This document shows positions 46,311 through 54,713 of a stretch of 64,000 nucleotides of DNA, one piece after another. The position numbers and the translations under genes are program-made. Location: positions 2,542,001 through 2,606,000 of the forward strand of contig NZ_CP076039.1 of the NCBI RefSeq assembly GCF_014529625.1. Direction: 5' to 3'. Every line of letters begins with the position of its first letter. Position 1 is the first letter of the stretch. The DNA comes from Candidatus Pelagisphaera phototrophica (GTDB lineage Bacteria > Verrucomicrobiota > Verrucomicrobiia > Opitutales > Opitutaceae). Under the pieces are notes generated by a model, which had not been told where the DNA came from, did not search any database, and was given only the letters and a program-made list of their open reading frames with translations.

Positions 46311-47771
46311 ATGACCTCGAAATATCTGTTTCCTCCCGCCAAATTCATTTTCAGCTTTTTAACGGCCTCGATGCTGACTACTGACGAATCCTGGGCGGAC
46401 CAACACCAATCGGATCAAAAGCTAAACATAATTCTCGTTTTCATCGACGACATGGGCTGGGGAGACTTTTCTTGCTTTGGCAATACAGATGCCGAAACAC
46501 CAAATATTGACCGGCTCGCCCAAGAGGGCATCGCGTTCGAACAGTTTTACGTAAACTCACCCATATGCTCGCCGTCACGCGTAGCGATTTCGACCGGTCA
46601 GTACCCTCAGCGATGGGGAATTACGTCGTACCTTAACAACCGTAAGTCGAATGCTGTGCGTGGTGTTCGTGATTGGCTAGACCTCAACGCTCCCATGCTC
46701 GCCCGTTTTCTCCATGACGATGGTTACGCCACGGGACATTTTGGGAAATGGCACATGGGTGGACAACGCGATGTGCATGAGGCTCCCTTGATCACGGATT
46801 ACGGATTCGACGAATCCATCACGAACTTCGAAGGGCTGGGAGCCCGCGTCCTTCCCTTAAAGTACTCCCCAGGGACTCAGCCACCCGTACCGCACAATCT
46901 GGGATCCCACACCCTCGGGCACGGTCCAGTTATTTGGCACGATCGAGCTTTTGTGACCGAAACATTTACCGAAGCTGCGGTCGCCTTTGCCAAAGTTGCG
47001 GCTTCCAGAAACCAACCCTTCTACCTCAATCTCTGGCCCGACGACGTTCACACACCCATGCATCCCCCTCTCCATAAATGGGGTGATGGCAGCAAACGCC
47101 ATCTCTACCTCCAGGTTTTGGAAACGATGGACACGCAACTAGGCGTACTGTTTGATCTTGTACATAATGATAAAAACCTTCGACACAACACCCTCATTGC
47201 CGTTTGCTCGGACAATGGACCTGAGGTGGGCTTCGGATCCGCCGGTCACTTGCGGGGGCACAAAGCGACCTTATTTGAAGGGGGTATCCGTTCTTCGCTC
47301 ATTGTCTGGGCACCGGGACGGATGGATAAGGAAGTGCAGGGCACGCGGAACTCTAGCTCGATTTTTTCTGCGATAGACCTCGTCCCCTCGCTGCTCTCTG
47401 TAGCAGATGTCGATACCAGTGTAACTTTCGATGGAGAGAACCTCGAAGAGACCCTTTTAGGGAAAAGTAAGGCCTCCCGATCCCAGCCGCTCTACTTCCG
47501 ACGCCCGCCTGATCGCGAGAACTTCCGGCACTACAAGGGTCTTCCGGACCTAGCGGTTCGCGATGGAAAATGGAAACTTTTTTGCGACTACGATGGTGCG
47601 AATCCAGTACTCTATGATCTCTCAAAGGATCCTGCTGAAACCACCAACATCGCATCGAACAACGGCAACATCGTCAAACGCTTGGAAGCGCAACTACTCA
47701 AATGGAATGCGTCTATGCCCGCTGACAACGGTCCAGAGCTGGGTCGCTTGGCCCGAGCCGCCAAAAAGTAA
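46311..47771 (+). CDS. Secreted type I (FGly) sulfatase
   Basis: Exported sulfatase of 486 residues, distant from the one at 13.5 kb. From ATG 46311 there is a hydrophobic signal region (FIFSFLTASMLTT). The catalytic domain has metal Asp pair D46-D47 (FIDDMGWGD), the FGly motif C86-S-P-S-R90, GHFGKWHMGG and CSDNGPE. A longer in-frame TTG start would add an unlikely leader. It is followed by a Tat-exported DUF3500 protein and a sugar isomerase-like gene on the same strand, perhaps one catabolic set. Confidence 0.92.
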   Translation: MTSKYLFPPAKFIFSFLTASMLTTDESWADQHQSDQKLNIILVFIDDMGWGDFSCFGNTDAETPNIDRLAQEGIAFEQFYVNSPICSPSRVAISTGQYPQRWGITSYLNNRKSNAVRGVRDWLDLNAPMLARFLHDDGYATGHFGKWHMGGQRDVHEAPLITDYGFDESITNFEGLGARVLPLKYSPGTQPPVPHNLGSHTLGHGPVIWHDRAFVTETFTEAAVAFAKVAASRNQPFYLNLWPDDVHTPMHPPLHKWGDGSKRHLYLQVLETMDTQLGVLFDLVHNDKNLRHNTLIAVCSDNGPEVGFGSAGHLRGHKATLFEGGIRSSLIVWAPGRMDKEVQGTRNSSSIFSAIDLVPSLLSVADVDTSVTFDGENLEETLLGKSKASRSQPLYFRRPPDRENFRHYKGLPDLAVRDGKWKLFCDYDGANPVLYDLSKDPAETTNIASNNGNIVKRLEAQLLKWNASMPADNGPELGRLARAAKK

Positions 47772-47878
47772 AGCGATCCAAGCTGTGATACTTTTTTGGA
47801 ACCTTTCAGCATTGCCTAGCATTTGCCTCAGTATTAACCGGAAATTCCGAAAACGCGGCCCCCAAAAGAAAGATCCAC

Positions 47879-48895
47879 ATGGCTACCCAAAATCACCTTT
47901 CCCATTGCAGTCGCCTCCATCCAACAGATAGAAGGCAATTCCTAAAAACCTCCACCTTGGTAACCGCGGGTGCCGCGATATTGCCTGGAGGAATCGTTTC
48001 TCAATCGTTAGCCGCCTCCAAACCTAAGCAGTCCCAAGCAGAAACCCTCGTTAAAACCTTATACAATAGTCTCTCTGAAACACAGCGGAGCAATGTGTGC
48101 TTCGACTTCGATCATCGTCTCAAGCACGAGATCGACAACAATTGGTTTATCGTGAACGACCATCGAGTTCGCTCCTACACCCGAGAACAACAGGCCATGA
48201 TCCGCGAGATCTTCATGAAGATGCACAGCGAAGAATACGCGGACCAAGTGATGAAGCAAGTCCTTGAAGACAGCGGACGTGGCGGATTTGGAGAATGCTC
48301 AATCGCCCTATTCGGAAAACCGGATACCGGCAAGTTTCAATTCGTGCTAACCGGTCGCCATACCACCAGACGCTGCGATGGCGATTCCGTAGAAGGCACC
48401 GCGTTTGGCGGGCCTATCTTCTATGGCCACGCGGCACAGTCATTTAATGAAAGGCCCCAACATCCGGACAACGTCTACTGGTTCCAGGCTAAGAGAGCAA
48501 ATGAAGTTTTCCAAATGATGGATGGAAAACAAAGAAAACAGGCCTTAATGGTGAGATCGCGCGACGAGCAAGGAAAGAAAACCATCGCCTTAACCGGAGA
48601 GAATGAAGGTCTCGACGGCGTCCGAATGACCGAGCTAACATCGGACCAGAAAGACGAAGTTCGCAACCAGCTTAACGACCTCCTTCTGCCCTTTCGTGAG
48701 GGAGACCGTCAGGAGTCACTGAAGCTAATTGAGAAAAGCGGTTTCGACAATCTGCACCTCGCATTCTACAAGGGAGATGATGTCGGCGATGACGGCGTAT
48801 GGGATGTCTTTCAAATTGAAGGTCCCAATATGATCTGGTACTTCCGCGGCGATCCCCATGTCCATACCTGGGTGCACATCAAAGATCACGTCTAG
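47879..48895 (+). CDS. Tat-exported DUF3500 protein
   Basis: Protein of 338 residues with a twin-arginine signal (DRRQFLKTSTLVTAGAAILP). The body matches DUF3500: SLSETQRSNVCFDFDH, FGKPDTGKFQFVLTGRHTT, GPIFYGHAAQSFNE and a C terminus WYFRGDPHVHTWVHI. The HxHxW residues could bind metal. The biochemical role is unknown. It lies 15 nt before the TIM-barrel gene and about 110 nt after the sulfatase. Confidence 0.86.
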   Translation: MATQNHLSHCSRLHPTDRRQFLKTSTLVTAGAAILPGGIVSQSLAASKPKQSQAETLVKTLYNSLSETQRSNVCFDFDHRLKHEIDNNWFIVNDHRVRSYTREQQAMIREIFMKMHSEEYADQVMKQVLEDSGRGGFGECSIALFGKPDTGKFQFVLTGRHTTRRCDGDSVEGTAFGGPIFYGHAAQSFNERPQHPDNVYWFQAKRANEVFQMMDGKQRKQALMVRSRDEQGKKTIALTGENEGLDGVRMTELTSDQKDEVRNQLNDLLLPFREGDRQESLKLIEKSGFDNLHLAFYKGDDVGDDGVWDVFQIEGPNMIWYFRGDPHVHTWVHIKDHV

Positions 48896-48909
48896 AACAT
48901 CTGAATACG

Positions 48910-49731
48910 ATGAAGTTGTCTTGCTGCATCTGGGCACTGGAAGAAGGTAGGGGTCCTTTGCGGTACTGGAGACGATTTCAAAAACGCCGCGTCTCCGAAA
49001 CTCAATGCCTCAATCAACTCGCTGAACTCGGTTTCCATTCGTTCGATGTGTGCCCCACCATGCAGCGAACACCGGAAGCCCTGTTGACTCGGGAACAACG
49101 CGGTCTATCGGTCACCTGCCTAAGCATTTGCCATGACGCCCCGTCAAAAACCAGCTTCCATAGTGACGATCCTTCCGTCTGGAAACCGCTTTTCGCGCAC
49201 GCGAACGATGCCATCATACACGCCTCCCGTCTGGGGGCTCATTGTGCTTACGTGGTACCCAGTCCTCCTACCGAAAACCTTTCGAGCTACGCTCACCGAT
49301 ACACCGAATTAGCCGAGCTAGGACAACAAAACGATATCAAGATCGGCATTGAACATTTTCCGGGAACCGCTTTTCCCACGGTTCAGTCTACGCTCGATTT
49401 CATCAAATCGGTTGATCACCCCAATCTCTATTTGCTCTTCGACATTGGTCACGCCCAGATGTCCAACGAAGATCCCACCGCGGCCCTTCACCTCGCGGGC
49501 GAACGCCTAGCCTACGTTCACTTAGACGACAATAACGGAAAAGACGATCTCCACCTGGCCCTAACCGATGGCGTGCAAACAAAGCAAAGCCTGAAATCTT
49601 TTTTTTCCGCTTTAGGAGATATTGGATACGAAGGGACGATCAGCCTAGAAATACATCCAACCCTCCCCAACCCTCTCGATGCGATTCGCCGCAGCAAACG
49701 CATCGTTGAGGATCTCATCGAGATTCGCTGA
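48910..49731 (+). CDS. Sugar phosphate isomerase/epimerase-family TIM barrel (xylose isomerase-like)
   Basis: Protein of 273 residues in the AP-endonuclease-2/xylose-isomerase-like family. Metal-binding positions are visible: Glu in IGIEHFPG, Asp-x-x-His in FDIGHAQM, His in AYVHLDDN and the final Glu in ISLEIHPT. The family covers hydroxypyruvate isomerase, tagatose epimerase and inosose dehydratase-like enzymes, and the exact substrate is open. The 15-nt gap to DUF3500 suggests one transcript. Confidence 0.85.
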   Translation: MKLSCCIWALEEGRGPLRYWRRFQKRRVSETQCLNQLAELGFHSFDVCPTMQRTPEALLTREQRGLSVTCLSICHDAPSKTSFHSDDPSVWKPLFAHANDAIIHASRLGAHCAYVVPSPPTENLSSYAHRYTELAELGQQNDIKIGIEHFPGTAFPTVQSTLDFIKSVDHPNLYLLFDIGHAQMSNEDPTAALHLAGERLAYVHLDDNNGKDDLHLALTDGVQTKQSLKSFFSALGDIGYEGTISLEIHPTLPNPLDAIRRSKRIVEDLIEIR

Positions 49732-50119
49732 GCCCGACCTTTAGCAATAAAAAGCGTCGAGGTACTCCACGGTAACAAGCGTGGATCTCCCAGCACCCAA
49801 AATAAAACGCAGCACCCTCTCGCAGCGCCCCTAGCCCGCTAAGGCCAACCCCGACTCCGGGTCATCAACCACCTCAAAAAAGTTGATAATCATCTCGTCC
49901 CAAGACTGCTGCCCAAATAGAACCCGTATTCTATTCAGACTAGCTCACCGGATCCAGGATACCAGCAGGACAGTAGTGTAGCGAGCGATCCTAGAAATTC
50001 TTCAGCAAATAGGCTGAAACAGCAGGTCATTTTCGCGAAATCGACGAGTGCCAGCCGTTTAACTCGACCAACGTTACCATTAAAGCCTTGCGGTCCCAAT
50101 AATCCACGGAGTTTCTAAC
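49732..50119. other. Intergenic stretch of 390 bp
   Basis: No gene seen. GTAGCGAGCGATCCTAGAA near 49978 resembles one arm of the palindromic repeat family (GTAGCGGGCGATCTCCGAG) without a partner arm. Confidence 0.4.
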
Positions 50120-51049
50120 TTGATAGAGCCAAAACAACCTTCAACCTCTCCCAAACCAGCTCAGAATTCCCCCGTGACTCTTTCCCAACGCTATCGCTTC
50201 GAAGACTTCACCCCGCGCGTTCACGCGGTCGTACTATCGTGCCTCGCTCTAGGCATCCTCGTCCTAGCGATGCTGTTCATCCACTACCGCGAAGTCAATG
50301 TGTGGGAGAGCATGGTGGCGGGCAAAGCGCTGCTCAACCCCTCCTACGCCGAGCGCATCTACGAAAGTAGCGTCTTCCGCACGCGTGCAAATACCTGGTC
50401 AAACTACGGATTTGTCGCTGTCGGTGCCTACGCCCTTGCCCTAGCCTGGCTAGACTCAAAACGAAAGCACGACGCTAGAGCGGGGTATATTGTGCAGAAT
50501 CCAATATATGGGGCCCTGTTCGGCATTGGCTGTATCTATCTTGGCATAGGCAGCGGCTTCTTTCACGCCAGTCTGACGCGTTGGGGACAACAGTTGGATG
50601 TGGCATCGATGTATGCCTCACTAACTGCGCTGATAGTGATGAATCTGGAGCGGAACCTGCCAAAGTTGCCTGGCCCAAAGTGGTGCACCCAAGTGTTCTG
50701 GGTAGCTTGCATACTCGCCGCAAGCGTGTATTTCTACATCTTCAAGTGGGAGATGTCGTCAAAAACGATATTAACAACGTTGCATTTCACGATGGTCTTT
50801 TTTTGCGTCGCCGATCTCTTCCGACGCAAATCGCACTTTCATAAAATCTGGGCGCCCCTGTCCTTGGCAGTGATTGTGTTCGCTGTCTACATTCGGCAGT
50901 TGGGCGTTGATGGCAAATTCTCCGGCCCCGACACCGTATTCCAGGCGCACGCTATATGGCATCTCATGTGTGCGGCGTCCCTCGCATGTATCTTTCTGTA
51001 CTACCGCTCCGAGCACATCGTGCTCGACCGTACGAATGCAGCAAGGTGA
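50120..51049 (+). CDS. Alkaline ceramidase (CREST superfamily) homologue
   Basis: Membrane protein of 309 residues with seven predicted helices. The catalytic pattern of alkaline ceramidases is present: Ser145, then His149 four residues on (GSGFFHAS), Asp160 eleven residues after that His (GQQLDVASM), and a late His-x3-His (QAHAIWH). These spacings equal those of human ACER3 (S77, H81, D92, H217, H221). It would hydrolyse an amide bond of a sphingolipid-like substrate. The N-terminal calcium site is not evident. The start is TTG 50120 or GTG 50174; the first ATG is inside helix 1. Confidence 0.75.
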   Translation: MIEPKQPSTSPKPAQNSPVTLSQRYRFEDFTPRVHAVVLSCLALGILVLAMLFIHYREVNVWESMVAGKALLNPSYAERIYESSVFRTRANTWSNYGFVAVGAYALALAWLDSKRKHDARAGYIVQNPIYGALFGIGCIYLGIGSGFFHASLTRWGQQLDVASMYASLTALIVMNLERNLPKLPGPKWCTQVFWVACILAASVYFYIFKWEMSSKTILTTLHFTMVFFCVADLFRRKSHFHKIWAPLSLAVIVFAVYIRQLGVDGKFSGPDTVFQAHAIWHLMCAASLACIFLYYRSEHIVLDRTNAAR

Positions 51050-51176
51050 CCGTTCTGAAAGCGTATCCAAAGGCTATTCCCTCAATGCTTTATTTATCAC
51101 TATGAAAGATGTGTTTGCTCCAAGCAACAGCACCGAAATCCATGGCTCAGTTTGGGTAACTCGACTAGAAGGGTCT

Positions 51177-51873
51177 GGTTCGTCGCATTTTCAAAGTTTG
51201 GGATAAGCAAGAAGGTCGCGAATTCAGCGAAGTCTGGTTTAAGCACTCCAAAGCCAAAGCCATCATTTTCAAAGAACTCGTCCGAATCATATTCCGTATG
51301 CCTTGGTATTCACGTTATAAGTAGACATTGTCGCATACACTTTGGCGAAATTTGCCTATATGGTGCACGCAACAGGCGTCCATATCGACATTTTCTCTAA
51401 TTGGGAAAAACAGCGACTGACCAACCCTATCCCAAAACAGCTTGGCGAAATTGCTGAAGAAGTGAATGAAAGGCTGAATAACCCTCCCAAGGCATTACGT
51501 CTAATGTTAGTGAATGGCCTAAGAAATAACTCTGCTGGGATAAGATTAAAGAACAATCCATTGCTCTGAACCCCGATCTCAAAGGTATCCTCATGAACCA
51601 CGAGCAGAATAGAGAAAAGGTTAAGGAAGGCTTCCGCAAACAAGCGATACAGGACTCAATACATGGGCAAACTCATGTAGTAGAGAAAGATGCTTCCTTT
51701 TGGAGCAACTGCACGAATGGAACCATACCAATCGCAAATTAAGTCCAAAAGAACTCGGTATTCTCAATACTGCTTACTCAATCCCACGTAAGATACCGTC
51801 TGACAAGCAGGCCACGACTCTAGTCAAAGCAAAGGAGCGGGCTAAAATCGAGGAGTTCTTCGCAGATGGGTGA
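51177..51873 (+). pseudogene. Decayed, unrecognised coding region
   Basis: Four protein-like, Lys/Glu-rich pieces follow each other in different frames: KVWDKQEGREFSEVWFKHSK (to a stop at 51321), FAYMVHATGVHIDIF with EIAEEVNERLNNPP, LNPDLKGILMNHEQNREKVK, and LSPKELGILNTAYSIPRKIP ending at 51873. Their composition is more AT-rich than the neighbouring genes. I cannot name the family. The series of stops and frameshifts indicates a pseudogene, perhaps of foreign origin. Confidence 0.45.
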
Positions 51874-51900
51874 GTAGAGCTCAGGTTACTGATAGTTTTG

Positions 51901-51940
51901 ATTGTTGATAGGAAATTCAATTGAATTTCCTATCAACAAT
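51901..51940. repeat. Perfect 40-bp palindrome
   Basis: The 20-base arm ATTGTTGATAGGAAATTCAA is followed immediately by its exact reverse complement, with no spacer and no mismatch. It lies between the decayed region and the esterase gene. No T tract follows, so it is not a standard terminator, though it would fold into a very stable hairpin. Confidence 0.9.
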
Positions 51941-52046
51941 AACTGTAAGATTAGCTTTACGCCGCGATCCTCAACAATGTAGATTCTCGTAGTTTAAAAA
52001 CGGTACTGCGAGGACGCAGTTGACCTACCAGAAGCTCGTTTACCCT

Positions 52047-52961
52047 ATGAAAAAAATATCCGTATTAATCAGCCTCATAATCCTGAGTTCATCTATACTA
52101 TCAGCACAAAATCAAAAACGAAACAAAGGAGCCGGCATCCCTCCTGAAATATTGAACGCTTACCAGGCTCTCAACTTCGAGGGTATGCCCTATCGCTTTC
52201 TTCTGCCTGATAATTACGACTCAAAAAAGAGCTATCCGCTGATACTCAACTTGCACGGACGTGGTGGTATCGGAGACGACAATGAAACGCAGATGCGGAA
52301 CTGGACCGAAGTATTTGTCGACAAGGTCTGGCGCAAGAAATACCCCTGCATCGTGGTTGCTCCCCAGTCCTGGGATTCCTGGTCCGTTTTCAATGAACAA
52401 ATTCCAAAATTGACCGCTGAAGAAATAGCGAGATTCAGTCCGGCTTGGAAACAACGTTTTGATTCAGGCCGTTACCCAACGACCACTGTATCCACAGGAA
52501 GCCTATCCATGGCCTTTCTTCTGATGGATAAAATCTCCCAGGATTACAGCGTGGATACCAAGCGTATCTACGTCATGGGACACTCGATGGGAGGAGCAGG
52601 ATCTTGGAATGCTGTATGGGCTGCCCCTGAGCGTTTTGCAGCGGCCATTCCTTCTGCCGGAGGGATTCCTCCATGGAAAGACAAGGCCCGTTTCAAAAAT
52701 GTCCCCATCTGGACCTTCCATGGAGATGCCGATCCTACAGTACCTTTTAGTTTCTCCAGCGAAATTTTCGATGCGATGAAAGAAATGGCTGGAAACATGA
52801 AGTTCACGGTTCTCAAAGACGTTAAACACGGTTCAAGCATCTACAGCTTTTATTATAAAGGAGACGACCAGGAAAAGGGCTTCATCACTCGCTCCAGCAG
52901 TGATCATTGTGACCCAACACCCGACGTTTGGGACTGGTTATTTAGACAGAAGTTAAAGTAG
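52047..52961 (+). CDS. Secreted esterase/PHB-depolymerase-like alpha/beta-hydrolase
   Basis: Exported hydrolase of 304 residues with a signal peptide (MKKISVLISLIILSSSILSA; ATG 52047 preferred over a TTG nine codons earlier). It shows LILNLHGRGGIGDD as oxyanion region, the nucleophile elbow GHSMGGAGSW, Asp in FHGDADPTVP and His in VKHGSS. It is similar to the feruloyl-esterase/LpqC-type family acting on plant or algal polymer side chains. It is a single gene, followed after 160 bp by the first tRNA-fragment repeat. Confidence 0.87.
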   Translation: MKKISVLISLIILSSSILSAQNQKRNKGAGIPPEILNAYQALNFEGMPYRFLLPDNYDSKKSYPLILNLHGRGGIGDDNETQMRNWTEVFVDKVWRKKYPCIVVAPQSWDSWSVFNEQIPKLTAEEIARFSPAWKQRFDSGRYPTTTVSTGSLSMAFLLMDKISQDYSVDTKRIYVMGHSMGGAGSWNAVWAAPERFAAAIPSAGGIPPWKDKARFKNVPIWTFHGDADPTVPFSFSSEIFDAMKEMAGNMKFTVLKDVKHGSSIYSFYYKGDDQEKGFITRSSSDHCDPTPDVWDWLFRQKLK

Positions 52962-53121
52962 GGCACGGCTTCCAAGCTGTTTTATTTGTGCAGCCTTAGT
53001 CGTAAGACCGAGAACGGCAACCTTCGACTTTCCCTTTTGAAGGAAACAGGTAAAATGCCAGAACCTCCAGTAAAAACTGTCTTATCTAATCCCAACTAGC
53101 TCCAACATCAGCGGGAGAGAA

Positions 53122-53355
53122 AGTGGAGCCGCCCATCGGAATCGAACCGACGACCTATTCATTACGAGTGAATGTAGTTGATTTTACAGCACGTTTTATT
53201 TGGTCCTAATTCGCTCTTTTCCAGGTGTTTAAAAAACCTAAGGAACCATTAACGAACCGCCAAAAACGTAGATAAACCCTAGTTCCTGCCCAATTTTTGA
53301 GATAACGATCAAACAACCATCCCCTACCCACCCATCAGCTTGGGGTTGGCCTCCA
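53122..53355. repeat. Direct repeat copy 1 (tRNA-Thr fragment - spacer - gene 3' end)
   Basis: Colinear with 58943-59173 over about 230 bp. In order it contains a tRNA 3' half on the minus strand, a spacer with CCGCCAAAAACGTAGATAAA, CCCAATTTTTGAGATAACG, an ACCATCCCC stretch and CCATCAGCTTGGGGTTGGCC. The last part, read on the minus strand, gives VEANPKLMGG and a stop, the 3' end of the gene at 63888. The inferred role is the edge of an inserted element. Confidence 0.75.
53124..53173 (-). pseudogene. tRNA-Thr(CGU) 3' fragment
   Basis: On the minus strand the sequence gives a 5-bp anticodon stem (ATTCA/TGAAT) with loop CTCGTAA (anticodon CGU) and a 5-nt variable loop. A T-arm with TTCGATT follows, then the acceptor 3' strand GGGCGGC, a discriminator base and CCA. 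The D arm and the 5' acceptor strand are missing, so it cannot be a working tRNA. Such anticodon-to-3' pieces are what integrases leave at the far end of an island. A decayed sister lies at 58945-58994. Confidence 0.75.
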
Positions 53356-53398
53356 CAATCTGGCAAGGGCGAGAGGTATGGGGCTTTTTGAGAAAACC

Positions 53399-53682
53399 TT
53401 AACCCAGCCTGCGTCTAGCAGCGGCTAGCACAACCACACCAACTCCGAGAAGAGCTGCTGTGGACCCGTGTCGGGGAAGGACCTGTACTCAACTATCAAA
53501 CTATTGGCGCCAGTATCGGGAACGGCTGTTTGAGCTGCGAACCGATAACACCAATGATGGGGAAGCTGAATCACCTCGATACCCGCTTCCGATATCACCT
53601 TTCTGGGCTCTTTGGAAAACCAGTATTGAAAACCTCGCATACATTCACCCGTTGGTTGATCAAAAAGGGGCCACGAATACAT
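53399..53682 (-). pseudogene. Remnant with VPDSG-type C-terminal sorting signal
   Basis: On the minus strand one frame gives AVPDTGANSLIVEYRSFPDTG. A one-base shift is then needed to continue STAALLGVGVVVLAAARRRLG and a stop at 53399. The joined text is a textbook VPDSG/PEP-CTERM-like tail: VPDTG motif, hydrophobic helix and Arg cluster. The rest of the protein is too short and degraded to identify. One deleted G in GACACGG(G)TCC explains the frameshift. Confidence 0.65.
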
Positions 53683-53754
53683 TGATTTACTTGGTGGCCA
53701 ACAAAAGCGTTCAACAGTGCAAAGCCTCTTTCACCAATTTACAGAATGTTATTA

Positions 53755-54390
53755 TCAGAGTTCTCGAATTCGAACTTTTCGGACCCAGAACTCCTGGCCG
53801 TGATCTTGGATGGCAATCCAGCCTTTTTTGGCTAGCGGCTTATCCAAGGGGCGAGCCTTATCTAGATTCAATTGCTGTACGATCTGACCATTGAGTCTTA
53901 CTGCGAGACGGGAACCCTTAAGTCGAACGATCATCTTGTTCCATTGTCCAGCTGGTTTGACTGCATTCATTTTCGGTCCTGAGGTTTTAATGACGCCCCC
54001 GACGTCATGGTGGCCGAGTTCCTTTTTTCCAAAATCATCCTTCAATTGAATCTCGAATCCATATAGAGTAGCGTCTGACTGGTCTGAAATACGAAAGTAG
54101 AATCCCGAATTTCCGCCGTCTCCGACTTTGAATTCTAACCGGCAAACAAAATCCTGATACTGTTTCGGAAACCAAAGGTAGGCATCGTAGCGCTTCCAGC
54201 CGGTTTCTCCCTCACGTGGTTCGAGATGGAGAACACCCTTACTCTCTTCCATCCAATTCCCATTAGTCTTAAAATTTGAAAGCTTATAGAGCTTAATTAG
54301 CGGGTTCGGATTCTTGGAGACCTTTTCTTTCTCTGCTGGGCAAAGATTCAAAGCAAAGAAAATAAAAATTGGGGCTATTAAGATTCTCAT
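53755..54390 (-). CDS. Exported DUF1080 (3-keto-disaccharide hydrolase-like) protein
   Basis: Protein of 211 residues with a signal peptide (residues 1-19). It is a concanavalin-like beta-sandwich of the DUF1080 family, with DFVCRLEFKVGDGGNSGFYF, a variant of the family's N-S-G-I-F-R core, then GQWNKMIVRLKGSRLAVRLNG and a final KKGWIAIQDHGQEFWVRKV. The family includes 3-keto-disaccharide hydrolases and is hugely expanded in Planctomycetes and Verrucomicrobia. It is divergent from the ThuA gene, with a marked inverted repeat between them. Confidence 0.87.
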   Translation of the reverse strand: MRILIAPIFIFFALNLCPAEKEKVSKNPNPLIKLYKLSNFKTNGNWMEESKGVLHLEPREGETGWKRYDAYLWFPKQYQDFVCRLEFKVGDGGNSGFYFRISDQSDATLYGFEIQLKDDFGKKELGHHDVGGVIKTSGPKMNAVKPAGQWNKMIVRLKGSRLAVRLNGQIVQQLNLDKARPLDKPLAKKGWIAIQDHGQEFWVRKVRIREL

Positions 54391-54456
54391 GGCGGGAATG
54401 AAGTGCGACTAGGCCAAGGATGTCACGACGAAACCAAAGCGCTGACTGAGTCCATA

Positions 54457-54495
54457 GAATATATCATGAACGCTTGTTCGGATCATGATATATTC
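54457..54495. promoter_or_regulatory. 13-bp perfect inverted repeat between divergent genes
   Basis: GAATATATCATGA (54457-54469) and its exact complement TCATGATATATTC (54483-54495) are separated by 13 nt. The 323-bp region lies between the divergent DUF1080 and ThuA genes and shows nothing else of note. The size, symmetry and place fit a regulator-binding site controlling both directions; a hairpin is the alternative. Confidence 0.5.
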
Positions 54496-54713
54496 GTAAA
54501 TCTATAAGCGAAAGGATGTTCGCGAATTTCAAAAGAAAATGCCCGTGATCCTGGGGCACATGAATTGCAGATTTTTTTAGGCACTAATCCCGTTGCTGGA
54601 TTATCCACGGTCGCGTCGATCCGCGGAGGGGATTTGGTATAAACTAGACGAAAACTCCGAATCTACTCGCTAGTGGATTGCAACGAACATTTTTTTAAGA
54701 TTTTCTGTCGAGC

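Noticed and set aside
53124-53173. A functional tRNA-Thr gene
   Set aside because: T-arm, anticodon arm and CCA are present, but the D arm and 5' acceptor strand are missing on the far side of the anticodon stem.
53460-53894. 144-codon frame on the + strand
   Set aside because: Overlaps the real DUF1080 gene and the VPDSG remnant on the other strand; its protein text looks random.
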